The position numbers were made by a program, and so were the translations under genes. Source: Vulgatibacter incomptus_A (lineage in GTDB: Bacteria; Myxococcota; Myxococcia; Myxococcales; Vulgatibacteraceae). From it: a DNA stretch of 64,000 nucleotides. Positions 16,758 through 25,827 of this stretch are shown piece after piece. Positions within the stretch are counted from its first letter, which is position 1; each line of letters opens with the position of its first letter. The notes under the pieces are model-generated. The model searched no databases. It saw nothing but the letters and a program-made list of their open reading frames with translations, and was not told where the DNA came from. The stretch covers positions 1 through 64,000 of the forward strand of contig JBEBXK010000001.1 in assembly GCA_040391605.1 (NCBI GenBank). Reading direction: 5' to 3'.

Positions 16758-18377
16758 ATGGACGGCGCTAGACTCCTCCTGCGGCTCCCCGGCGGCGACC
16801 ATCGTGAGATGTCGTTGGCGGAGCGCACCACCATCGGCCGCCATCCCCGCAACCTGGTGGTGCTGGGAGATCCCGAGGTCTCGAAGGATCACGCGCTGAT
16901 CGAGCGGGTGGATCGCTCGTGGTTCTTCCGCGATCTCGGCTCGTCGAACGGCTCCTACGTCAACGGCAAGCCCACGCTCGCCTGCGCGCTCCGGGACGGC
17001 GACGAGCTCCTCTTGGGCGCGAGCACCCTCCGCTTCGAACAGATCCCCGCGCGGCGCTCGATCTCGTCCAGGGTCAGCGTGCTGGACTCGGTGGGGAACG
17101 AGACCTCGATCCTGAAGGCGCTGGCCAGCGACGACGAGGCGGGCTTCCTGCCGGAGTCGAAGATCCCGGCGGAGGAGCTGCTCCGCAAGGACTACGAGAA
17201 GCTGCGGGTCGCCATGGAGCTGGGCCGGCAGATCGTGCTGGAGCAGGATCAGGTCAGCCTGCTCGACAAGATCCTGGCCTTCGCCTTCGATGTGCTGCCG
17301 GCGGCGGACAACGGGGTGATCCTCCTGATCGATCCCGATACCTCCGCGCTGCAGCCTCGGGCGATCCGCTCTCGCGAGGGCGAGGCGGAGGTGATGCTCT
17401 CCGAGAGCATCCTGCACAGGGTGCGGGCGAGCAAGGAGAGCGTCCTCACCCTGGACGCCGGGATCGACAGCCGCTTCTCTTCGTCGGCCTCCATCATGGT
17501 CCAGGGGATCCGATCGGCGATGGCCGTGCCCCTGCTGCGGCGCGACGAGGTCCTGGGCGTGCTCTTCCTCGACAGCCGCAAGCAGGCGGCGGCCTTCTCC
17601 GAGAACGATCTGCAGCTCCTCAGCGGCGTGGCGGCCCAGGCCTCCCTGGCCCTGGAGCGCACCGAGCTGCTCCGCCAGATCGCCCGGGAGGCCGAGGCCC
17701 GGGCCCACCTCTCCCGCTACCTCTCGCCGGCCCTGGTGGAGCAAGCGCGGCTGGGCAAGCTCGATCTCCAGAAGGGCGGACGCCTCACCTTCGTCACCGT
17801 CCTCTTCGCCGACATCCGCGGCTTCACGTCGATCTCGGAGCGGGTGGGGCCGGAGGAGACGGTCCGCATGCTCAACGACTACTTCGAGCGGATGGTGGAC
17901 ATCGTCTTCCGCCACGGCGGCGTCCTGGACAAGTTCATCGGCGACGCGCTGATGGCGATCTGGGGCGCGCCGTTGGGAGCGCCGGACGACGTCGATCGCG
18001 CCCTCGCCTGTGCCCTCGAGATGCAGGAGGAGCTCGCCGCGCTGAACGCCTCCCGCAGCCTCGGCGGCGAGTCCCCGATCGCCTGTGGCATCGGGATCAA
18101 CGCCGGCCACGCCGTGGTCGGCACCATGGGCTCGTCCAAGCGGCTGGAGTTCACCGCCATCGGCGATCCCGTGAATGTCGCGTCTCGACTCTGCAGCCTG
18201 GCAGGCCCCGGCGAGATCGTCGTCTCCGAGGAGGCGATGGCGAGGGCCGTGACCTCCTTCCGGAGGGAGCCCCTCCCTCCCACCGAGGTGAAGGGCAAGT
18301 CACAAAGCGTAGCCCTCTGTCGGCTGCTGGGGTTGGGAGACGAAGACGCGCTGACGACGGTCAGCGCTGGCACATGA
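16758..18377 (+). CDS. FHA-GAF-adenylate/guanylate cyclase (class III)
   Basis: The 539-residue cytoplasmic protein has three parts. An FHA domain (about residues 1-95, with TIGRHP and DLGSSNGSYVNG) binds phosphothreonine. A GAF domain follows at about 145-310. A class III cyclase domain ends it, with the metal-binding Asp residues in LFADIRGFT and KFIGDALMAIWG, and the FTAIGDPVNVASRL segment with the transition-state Asn and Arg. It probably makes cAMP in response to kinase signalling and a small ligand. The chosen ATG directly precedes the FHA fold; an in-frame ATG at 16605 would overlap truD's start. The end overlaps the convergent lipoprotein gene by 17 bases. Confidence 0.9.
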   Translation: MDGARLLLRLPGGDHREMSLAERTTIGRHPRNLVVLGDPEVSKDHALIERVDRSWFFRDLGSSNGSYVNGKPTLACALRDGDELLLGASTLRFEQIPARRSISSRVSVLDSVGNETSILKALASDDEAGFLPESKIPAEELLRKDYEKLRVAMELGRQIVLEQDQVSLLDKILAFAFDVLPAADNGVILLIDPDTSALQPRAIRSREGEAEVMLSESILHRVRASKESVLTLDAGIDSRFSSSASIMVQGIRSAMAVPLLRRDEVLGVLFLDSRKQAAAFSENDLQLLSGVAAQASLALERTELLRQIAREAEARAHLSRYLSPALVEQARLGKLDLQKGGRLTFVTVLFADIRGFTSISERVGPEETVRMLNDYFERMVDIVFRHGGVLDKFIGDALMAIWGAPLGAPDDVDRALACALEMQEELAALNASRSLGGESPIACGIGINAGHAVVGTMGSSKRLEFTAIGDPVNVASRLCSLAGPGEIVVSEEAMARAVTSFRREPLPPTEVKGKSQSVALCRLLGLGDEDALTTVSAGT

Positions 18378-18744
18378 GCCGATCGCCCTCGATCACGCAG
18401 CCGTCGCACGGGATGATCTCGAACGTTCCGTTTTTGCATAAGGCCATGTGGTTGGGATCGTCGGGCATGCAGGAGCCGAAGCCCTCATGGACGAGGGTGC
18501 ATGGATCACCAGCCCTACTCACCGTCATGTCGCAGACGTACTGGTCGTTGGAGGTCTGGCACCCGAGCGGACCGCGACACGGAAACCTATTGAACGTCCC
18601 GTTCTCACAGATCAGCGCGCTCGCCGAATCGGCGCAGCGCCCGCCGCTCGAACAGCTGCTCCCTTCCTCGGGCTCTTCGAGCCCACAAGCCGCTCCCCCC
18701 AATAAACCCGCCACCAGGACGACGACACCCAACCACGTACGCAT
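18361..18744 (-). CDS. Small Cys-rich lipoprotein
   Basis: This is a 127-residue predicted lipoprotein of unknown function. The signal peptide MRTWLGVVVLVAGLLGGAAC has its lipid-modified Cys at position 20. The mature part has about a dozen Cys and two similar halves, each with the pattern [IL]C[EK]NGTF..[IF]PC. The ATG at 18742-18744 has GGGAGG a few bases before it. It is convergent with the cyclase gene, and their 3' ends overlap. Confidence 0.7.
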   Translation of the reverse strand: MRTWLGVVVLVAGLLGGAACGLEEPEEGSSCSSGGRCADSASALICENGTFNRFPCRGPLGCQTSNDQYVCDMTVSRAGDPCTLVHEGFGSCMPDDPNHMALCKNGTFEIIPCDGCVIEGDRLMCQR

Positions 18745-18896
18745 ATGACCTCCCATTCGTTCGTCTGAAGGGGGCGAGCGTAGCAGGAAATGTCGCATGG
18801 CCGGCGCGCAATGACTTCGCGACCCAGCGGGAGACGAGCTTCAATGGTGCAGCGGAGGCGTGGTCGTGCGCCTAGGCCGGGGAGAGCCCCTCGATC

Positions 18897-20309
18897 TCAG
18901 CGGGAGCGCTGGCTGCCGCGGGAGGTTGCGGCCGGGCCCGGCCCTTGCCTTCCACCCCGACGGCCGGGCGGGCGCGCGCCCTGGGCGTCGCCGGAGGCGG
19001 GGCGACCGCCGCGGCGGGGAGGCTGGGGCCCGCGGCCGCCACCGCCGGACTTGGCGGCGACGTTGCCTCGGGCGACCTTGGGGCGGGGAGTCCTCGCGCG
19101 GCCCATCTCGGCGTGGGTGCGGCCGCCGTGGATACCGGGATCGCGCTCGCGCTCCCGGCGGAGGGCGACCTCGGCGACGAAGACCGGGTCGTCCTTGGGG
19201 ACGGCGTCACGGGGGAGCTGGCGGCCGATCAGCTTCTCGATGGCCATGAGCTCGACCTTGTCGGCGGCCTCGGCGAAGCTGGTGGCCCTGCCGCTCGCCT
19301 GGTTGCGCGCGGTGCGGCCGATGCGGTGGACGTAGTCCTCCGGCTCGCCGGGGAGATCAAAGTTGATCACGTGGCCGATCTCCTCGACGTCGATGCCCCG
19401 GGCCGCGACGTCGGTGGCGACGAGGACCCGGTACCTGCCGTCTTTGAAGCCCGCCAGCGCCAGCTTGCGCTGGGCCTGGCTGCGGTTGCCGTGGATGCGG
19501 CTGACCTTGTGACCGGCCTTCTCCACCAGCCGGGCGATCTTGTCGGCGCGATGCTTGGTGCGGACGAAGACCAGGGTGGTCTCCTCGTCTGCCGCCAGGA
19601 GGGTGAGGAGGAGGGGGGCCTTCTCGTTGGGCTCCACGCGGAAGACCCGCTGCTCGGCGCGCTCGGCGGTGGCGCCGCTGCGGGAGATCTCGACGCGCAC
19701 CGGATCGGGCACGTATCGGGTGGCGAACTTCGCCACCTCGCCCGCCATGGTCGCGGAGAAGAGCAGGGTCTGCTTCCGATTCTTCAGCTTGGCCAGGATC
19801 TTGTCGAGCTGCGGCCGGAAGCCCATGTCGAGCATCCGATCGGCCTCGTCCAGGACGAGGGTCTCCACGGTGGAGAGATCCACGTTGCGCTGATCGACGT
19901 GATCGATGAGGCGCCCAGGCGTGGCGACGACGATCTCCGGCCGCTGGCGTAGCGCCGTAGTCTGCGGCCCCATGCCGAGGCCGCCGACGATGAGGGCGGC
20001 CCTGGCGCCGCCAAAGGTGTCCACATACTCATGGGTCTGCTGGGCCAGCTCCCGGGTGGGAGCAAGCACCAGGGCGCGGGTCTGGCCCTTGGCGTCGGAC
20101 ATCCGCTCGAGGAGGGGGAGCATGAAGGCCGCGGTCTTGCCCGTGCCCGTTGCGGCACAGCCGATCACGTTCTTGCCGCCGAGGGCGGGGGGGATGGCCT
20201 GCACCTGGATGGGGGTGGGCTGCTGATAGCCGGCGCGGGTCAGCGCGCGCAGCAGCTCGGGCGAAAGGCCCAAGCTCTCGAAGGTCGTCATATCGGGGTC
20301 GTTCTCCAT
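18897..20309 (-). CDS. rhlE: DEAD-box RNA helicase, RhlE type
   Basis: The 470-residue ATP-dependent RNA helicase has all core motifs: Q motif (GYQQPTPIQVQAIP), motif I ATGTGKTAA, motif II LDEADRMLDMGF, motif III FSATM, and the C-terminal motifs LVATDVAARGID and HRIGRTAR. The last 80 residues are a Gly/Arg/Pro-rich tail typical of RhlE, likely RNA-binding. Such helicases help ribosome assembly and cold adaptation. It is transcribed leftwards and alone; a leader region of more than 300 bases precedes it. A second in-frame ATG at 20291 is also possible. Confidence 0.93.
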   Translation of the reverse strand: MENDPDMTTFESLGLSPELLRALTRAGYQQPTPIQVQAIPPALGGKNVIGCAATGTGKTAAFMLPLLERMSDAKGQTRALVLAPTRELAQQTHEYVDTFGGARAALIVGGLGMGPQTTALRQRPEIVVATPGRLIDHVDQRNVDLSTVETLVLDEADRMLDMGFRPQLDKILAKLKNRKQTLLFSATMAGEVAKFATRYVPDPVRVEISRSGATAERAEQRVFRVEPNEKAPLLLTLLAADEETTLVFVRTKHRADKIARLVEKAGHKVSRIHGNRSQAQRKLALAGFKDGRYRVLVATDVAARGIDVEEIGHVINFDLPGEPEDYVHRIGRTARNQASGRATSFAEAADKVELMAIEKLIGRQLPRDAVPKDDPVFVAEVALRRERERDPGIHGGRTHAEMGRARTPRPKVARGNVAAKSGGGGRGPQPPRRGGRPASGDAQGARPPGRRGGRQGPGPAATSRGSQRSR

Positions 20310-20634
20310 GGACGCGGCAGCTCGCGCTCGTCACTCGTACCTTCGGCGCCGGCCCTTCAGGGGTGAAGGACCGATCGGGCCGATCGGCGGCTGCGCCGAG
20401 CTGCGGTCTCGCTGGACCTACTACATGGCCGGGGGCGCGCCGTCGCCCAAAAAGTGGGCGATCGTCCGGGAGAACCCACGCGGCCCCGCCGATCGTCCCG
20501 GGCGCAGGGAAAACTCCGCGAGTAGGAGGAGGGGCCTTTAGGCGCTGCTCCAGCGTCCTGGGCGAGGGAGGGTAGAGCCTCTCGTTTTCCCTCTGATGAT
20601 GCCCTCTCTGATGATGCCCTGGAGTTTGGAGCGA
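20310..20634. other. 325-base region upstream of rhlE with small repeats
   Basis: No gene is seen here. It contains CCGATCGG twice near 20370, a hairpin with arms CGCCCA (20444-20449) and TGGGCG (20455-20460), and two tandem 15-base units TCTGATGATGCCCTC/G (20592-20621). It should hold the rhlE promoter and leader on the minus strand; no clear promoter boxes were recognised. Confidence 0.5.
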
Positions 20635-21090
20635 TCAGTTGGCGCCGCTCGGGCGCAGGGGGACGGCGAGGGAGCCAGTGGTGCAGCTCCCGCAGCCGGG
20701 CCCGTTGAACTCATCGTCGACCGTGTACTTGGGGGCCATCGCCTCGTCGGCGAAGAAGTAGGTCCCCCCGTCAGCGGAGACGCTGACAGCGACGGTCTTG
20801 GCTCGGGCCTCGGCGACTTGGAAGATCGCGACGGAGTAGTCCGGACCACAGCTGAAGTTGCCCGCGGTCTGGTTCTCCCTACCGATGCAATCGAAGGTGT
20901 GAACCTCGCCTTTCACCGTGATTGCGCCGGAGATCCGGGACGGCGTCGCGCCCTCGGGGGCGTGGAATTGGAGTGTGATCGAGCTCGAGCAGCCCATGTC
21001 GTTGCACGCCATCCCGCCGCACGCGGCCGTCGACGCTGCGAGGAGGGCCGAAGCGACGAGGAGGAGGGCGGTCTGGAGGGAACGTCGCAT
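20635..21090 (-). CDS. Small lipoprotein of unknown function
   Basis: The 151-residue protein begins with a lipoprotein signal (MRRSLQTALLLVASALLAAS, then TAAC; Cys24). The mature part looks like a single beta-rich domain with Cys pairs (CNDMGC, CGSC near the C-terminus) and a Ser/Thr-rich core. No known family is recognised. The ATG at 21088-21090 has GAAGG before it. It may share the promoter region between 21091 and 21384 with the divergent small lipoprotein. Confidence 0.65.
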   Translation of the reverse strand: MRRSLQTALLLVASALLAASTAACGGMACNDMGCSSSITLQFHAPEGATPSRISGAITVKGEVHTFDCIGRENQTAGNFSCGPDYSVAIFQVAEARAKTVAVSVSADGGTYFFADEAMAPKYTVDDEFNGPGCGSCTTGSLAVPLRPSGAN

Positions 21091-21384
21091 GGGGAGACCT
21101 TCGGCGGGAGGAGGGAGTTGGCGCACGGAATGTCGGCGCAGGCCCATACAGGGTATCCGAGCGGAAGGCCGCCGGGCAAGCGGGCGGAGCCGGGGCCCAC
21201 GATTGGAAGCGGGGGGAGAAGGCGGGGTCACGTCGTTCGATTGACCGGCGGAGACCCGCGGTGGTTCACTCGTCGGATCGAGACGATCGGACTCTTCGCC
21301 CGCAGAGAGTGCGCTGGAGCGATCGATAATAGCTCAACGGCTCGGCGGCTGCGCCGCCGGGGACAGCGGGAAGGGAGGCGTGAG

Positions 21385-21750
21385 ATGGGAATCTGGGTTC
21401 GAGGGGCCATCGTCGCAGCGGTCGTCTTTGGCATGGGAAGCTGCTCGCCGGAGGACTTCATCGACGAGAACCTGGGCGCGGCGACGATCGTATCGTTCGA
21501 GGCCTCGCGGAGCTCGATCGACGAGGGAGAGTCGGTGACGCTCTCGTGGGTGACCCGCGACGCGAAGACCCTCCGCCTCGTCGACGATCGCAGCGAGTCC
21601 ATCGACCTGCTGGGCGCGGACATCCGAAGCGGCTCGGTGGAGGTGAGCCCCTTCATGACCTCGAACTACCGCCTGATCGCCATCGGGGCGAACCGCAAGG
21701 AGGTCGCGAGCGAAGTGAGGATCGAGGTCCGGAGGGCCAGTCTGGACTGA
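21385..21750 (+). CDS. Single Ig-like-domain lipoprotein
   Basis: The 121-residue protein has a signal peptide ending GMGSC (Cys20) and then one beta-sandwich of about 90 residues. Its pattern IVSFEASRSSIDEGESVTLS, W-x-T, D-A-K-T-[LV]-R closely matches the Ig-like units at the N-terminus of the giant lipoprotein at 47343-55760. AAGGGAGG lies before the ATG at 21385. It is probably anchored in a membrane; function unknown. It is divergent from the small lipoprotein at 20635. Confidence 0.7.
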   Translation: MGIWVRGAIVAAVVFGMGSCSPEDFIDENLGAATIVSFEASRSSIDEGESVTLSWVTRDAKTLRLVDDRSESIDLLGADIRSGSVEVSPFMTSNYRLIAIGANRKEVASEVRIEVRRASLD

Positions 21751-21781
21751 GCACGCCGGGGATCGCGCTGAGGCGCGATCT

Positions 21782-22819
<1,038 letters not shown>

Positions 22820-22937
22820 GATGCGTTCTCCTCGTATGAACGGCGGGCCGCTGGCTCTGGAGTGATGCCCTCCACCCGCGCGGCGCCGCGCTCTCCCTCA
22901 ACCACCTCAGGATCACGGAAGCGGCTGGTCGGGACCC

Positions 22938-23906
22938 TCAGGCGTTCCAGCATGCGACCTCCCTCCCCGGGCCGAGGCTGCGGACCTCGGGGTAGGCCTG
23001 CGTGCAGCGCTCGGTGGACGTCGGGCAGCGGGGGCGAAAAGGGCAGCCGGAGGGCAGTCGGGTGGGGTCGGGCGGCTGACCGGGGATGGGGACGAGCTGC
23101 TCCTTCTGTGCGGCGTCGAGCCTGGGCACGCTGGCGAGGAGCCCCTTGGTGTAGGGATGGAGCGGCTCACGGAAGATCGCCTGGGCCGTGCCGCGCTCCA
23201 CCACCTTGCCGGCGTACATCACCGCGACGAAGTCGGCGTTGCCGGCGACCACGCCCAGATCGTGGGTGATCAGGATCATCGAGCTGCCGAGCTCCGCCTG
23301 CAGCGTGCGGAGGAGCTCGAGGATCTGAGCCTGGATGGTGACGTCCAGGGCGGTGGTCGGCTCGTCCGCCACCAGGAGCGCCGGGCGGCAGAGGAGCGCC
23401 ATGGCGATCATCACCCGCTGGCGCATCCCGCCGGAGAACTGATGGGGGTATTGATCGATGCGCCGCTCGGGATCCGGGATCCCCACCTTGCGCAGCATCT
23501 CCAGCGCGTCGGCCCGGGCCGCCTTGCGAGACATCCCCTTATGCGCCTCGAGGACCTCGGTGAGCTGGCGCTCCACGGAGAGGAAGGGGTTCAGCGCGGT
23601 CATCGGATCCTGGAAGATCATCGCGATGCGATCGCCCCGCAGCGTCCGCAGGCGCTTCTCTCCCGCCGCCAGCAGATCCTCGCCGTCGAAGAGCGCGCCG
23701 TCGCCGAAGACCTTCCCCGGCGGCTGCGGCACCAGGCCGAGGATGCCGTACATGGTCTGGCTCTTGCCGGATCCCGACTCGCCCACCACCGCCAGGGTCT
23801 TGCCCCGGGGGAGCTCGAGGCTCACCCCGTCGACGGCCTTGGCTACCCCGCCGTCCACGGCGTATTCGACGTGGAGGTCCTTCACCTCGAGGACGAGCTC
23901 GCTCAT
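22938..23906 (-). CDS. oppD: Oligopeptide ABC transporter ATP-binding protein OppD
   Basis: The 322-residue ATPase has Walker A GESGSGKSQT, signature SGGMRQRVMIAMAL, Walker B LLVADEPTTALD and the C-terminal extension with CPFRPRCPTSTERC. It pairs with OppF to drive OppBC. Its ATG overlaps the oppC stop as ATGA (23903-23906), a sign of tight translational coupling. Confidence 0.93.
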   Translation of the reverse strand: MSELVLEVKDLHVEYAVDGGVAKAVDGVSLELPRGKTLAVVGESGSGKSQTMYGILGLVPQPPGKVFGDGALFDGEDLLAAGEKRLRTLRGDRIAMIFQDPMTALNPFLSVERQLTEVLEAHKGMSRKAARADALEMLRKVGIPDPERRIDQYPHQFSGGMRQRVMIAMALLCRPALLVADEPTTALDVTIQAQILELLRTLQAELGSSMILITHDLGVVAGNADFVAVMYAGKVVERGTAQAIFREPLHPYTKGLLASVPRLDAAQKEQLVPIPGQPPDPTRLPSGCPFRPRCPTSTERCTQAYPEVRSLGPGREVACWNA

Positions 23907-24799
23907 GTGCGCATCCGGGGATCGAGGGCGTCCCGCAGGCCGTCGCCGAGGAAGTTCAGGGCGAAGAGGGTGACGGTGAGGACCGCGCCGGGGAAGAGGA
24001 GCATGTGGGGGAAGAAGGTCATGGCGTTGGCGCCGTCCGAGACGAGCAGCCCCCACGACGCCATGGGCGGCTGTACGCCCAGGCCGAGGTAGGAGAGGAA
24101 GGCCTCCTCGAGCATCACCCGGGGGATGGTGAGGGTGGTGTAGACGATGATGGGGCCCAGGGCGTTGGGGACCAGGTGCCGGAAGATGATCCCGGCGTGG
24201 CGCACGCCGCTGGCCCGGGCCGCCTCGATGAACTCGCTTTGCTTCAGCGAGAGGACCTGGCCACGGACGATCCTGGCCATGGTGAGCCACGAGACCGCAC
24301 CCAGCGCCACGAAGAGCATCACCAGCGAGCGGCCGAAGAGCACCAGGAAGAGGATCACCACGAACATGAAGGGGATCGTGTAGAGCACGTCCACGATCCG
24401 CATCATGGTGGAGTCGATCCTGCCGCCGAAGTAGCCGCTGATGGCGCCGTAGGCCACGCCGATGGTGAGGGAGACGGCGGTGGCGCAGAGGCCGACGAGC
24501 AGGGAGATCCTTCCGCCGTACATGGTGCGGACCAGCAGATCGCGGCCGTGGAGATCGGTGCCGAACCAATGGGTCCAGCTGGCGCCTTGGGCGCCGTAGG
24601 CCAGGTTCTGCGCCTCGAAGGAGCTGCCGACCAGCCAGGGGCCGGCGACGCAGAAGACGATCACGCCGAGGAGGATCACGCCGGAGGCGACGGCCATGCG
24701 GTTCTTGCGCAGGCGTCGCCAGGCGTCCTGCCAGAGCGAGGTCCCCTGGACCACCTCCTGCTCGAGGTCTTCACCGGCGAAGAGGGCTTCGGCGCTCAT
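23903..24799 (-). CDS. oppC: Oligopeptide ABC transporter permease OppC
   Basis: The 298-residue inner-membrane protein has an N-terminal OppC extension and about six membrane spans. It also carries the permease-type EAA-like loop EFIEAARASGVRHAGIIFRH, which contacts the ATPase. It forms the peptide channel with OppB. ATGA overlaps link it both to oppB (24796-24799) and to oppD. Confidence 0.93.
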   Translation of the reverse strand: MSAEALFAGEDLEQEVVQGTSLWQDAWRRLRKNRMAVASGVILLGVIVFCVAGPWLVGSSFEAQNLAYGAQGASWTHWFGTDLHGRDLLVRTMYGGRISLLVGLCATAVSLTIGVAYGAISGYFGGRIDSTMMRIVDVLYTIPFMFVVILFLVLFGRSLVMLFVALGAVSWLTMARIVRGQVLSLKQSEFIEAARASGVRHAGIIFRHLVPNALGPIIVYTTLTIPRVMLEEAFLSYLGLGVQPPMASWGLLVSDGANAMTFFPHMLLFPGAVLTVTLFALNFLGDGLRDALDPRMRT

Positions 24800-25827
24800 T
24801 CGTATCGCACCCGCGGATCGAGGAGGCCCAGGACGATGTCGACCAGGAGGTTCGCCACCAGGAGGAAGACCGCGTTCACCACCACCACCGCCATGGCCAG
24901 GGTGATGTCCCGGTTCAAGGCGGCGTCCACGAAGTAGCGCCCGATCCCCGGCACGTTGAAGATCCGCTCGATGACGATGGAGCCGGTGAGGAGGCCGGCC
25001 ATCGCGGGGCCCAGGTAGGAGACCACCGGGAGGAGCCCGCCCCGGATCGCGTGGCGCAGGATCACCAGCCGCTCGGAGAGGCCCTTGGCCCGGGCGGTGC
25101 GGATGTAGTCCTGGCGCACCACCTCGAGCATCCCGCCTCTGGTGAGGCGGGCGATATACGCGGCGTATACCCCCCCCAGGGTGAAGCCGGGGATGATCAT
25201 GTATTGCCAGCCGTCCCAACGCGCGGGCGGGAGCCAGAGGAGGGTGAGAGAGAAGATGAAGATCAGCACCGGCCCCATGACGAAGTTCGGGATCGAGATG
25301 CCCAGGAGCGCGGCGCCCATGGCGGCGTGATCCTGCCAGAGGTTCTGTTTCATCGCGGCGATCAGCCCGGCGCCGAGGCCGATGAGGAGGGCGAAACAGG
25401 CCGCCACCAGGCCGAGCTGGATCGTCACCGGCAGACCGGTGGCGATGAACTCGTTCACGCTCCGATCCTTGTATTTGTAGGAGGGGCCGAAGTCGCCTTG
25501 CACGTAGTTGGAGAGGAGCCAGCCGTATTGGAAGGCGCCGGTGCAGAGCTTCTCGATCCGCGACGCGCCGGGGGCCGCCTCCCGCAGGGCGCGCTCTTCG
25601 GCGAGGGAGAGGCCCGGCTCGCGCAGGGCGGGGAGGAAGCGCGTCTCACACCAGGGCTCCCGCAGATGGTATTGGAGCTCGAGGTTGCGCTTCACCTCGG
25701 CGGGCACGGGCTTCTCGGCGTCGAAGGGGCCGCCGGGGGCGGCGCGCATCAGCACGAAGCTCAGGCTGAAGATCACCAGGAGCACCGGGACGATCCCGAG
25801 GATCCGCCGGATGACGTAGCGGCCCAT
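24796..25827 (-). CDS. oppB: Oligopeptide ABC transporter permease OppB
   Basis: The 343-residue permease has N-terminal span YVIRRILGIVPVLLVIFSLS, later spans, and the cytoplasmic loop DYIRTARAKGLSERLVILRH. The periplasmic loop after the first span is longer than usual (about residues 35-115). It starts directly after the oppA stop and overlaps oppC by four bases. Confidence 0.93.
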   Translation of the reverse strand: MGRYVIRRILGIVPVLLVIFSLSFVLMRAAPGGPFDAEKPVPAEVKRNLELQYHLREPWCETRFLPALREPGLSLAEERALREAAPGASRIEKLCTGAFQYGWLLSNYVQGDFGPSYKYKDRSVNEFIATGLPVTIQLGLVAACFALLIGLGAGLIAAMKQNLWQDHAAMGAALLGISIPNFVMGPVLIFIFSLTLLWLPPARWDGWQYMIIPGFTLGGVYAAYIARLTRGGMLEVVRQDYIRTARAKGLSERLVILRHAIRGGLLPVVSYLGPAMAGLLTGSIVIERIFNVPGIGRYFVDAALNRDITLAMAVVVVNAVFLLVANLLVDIVLGLLDPRVRYE

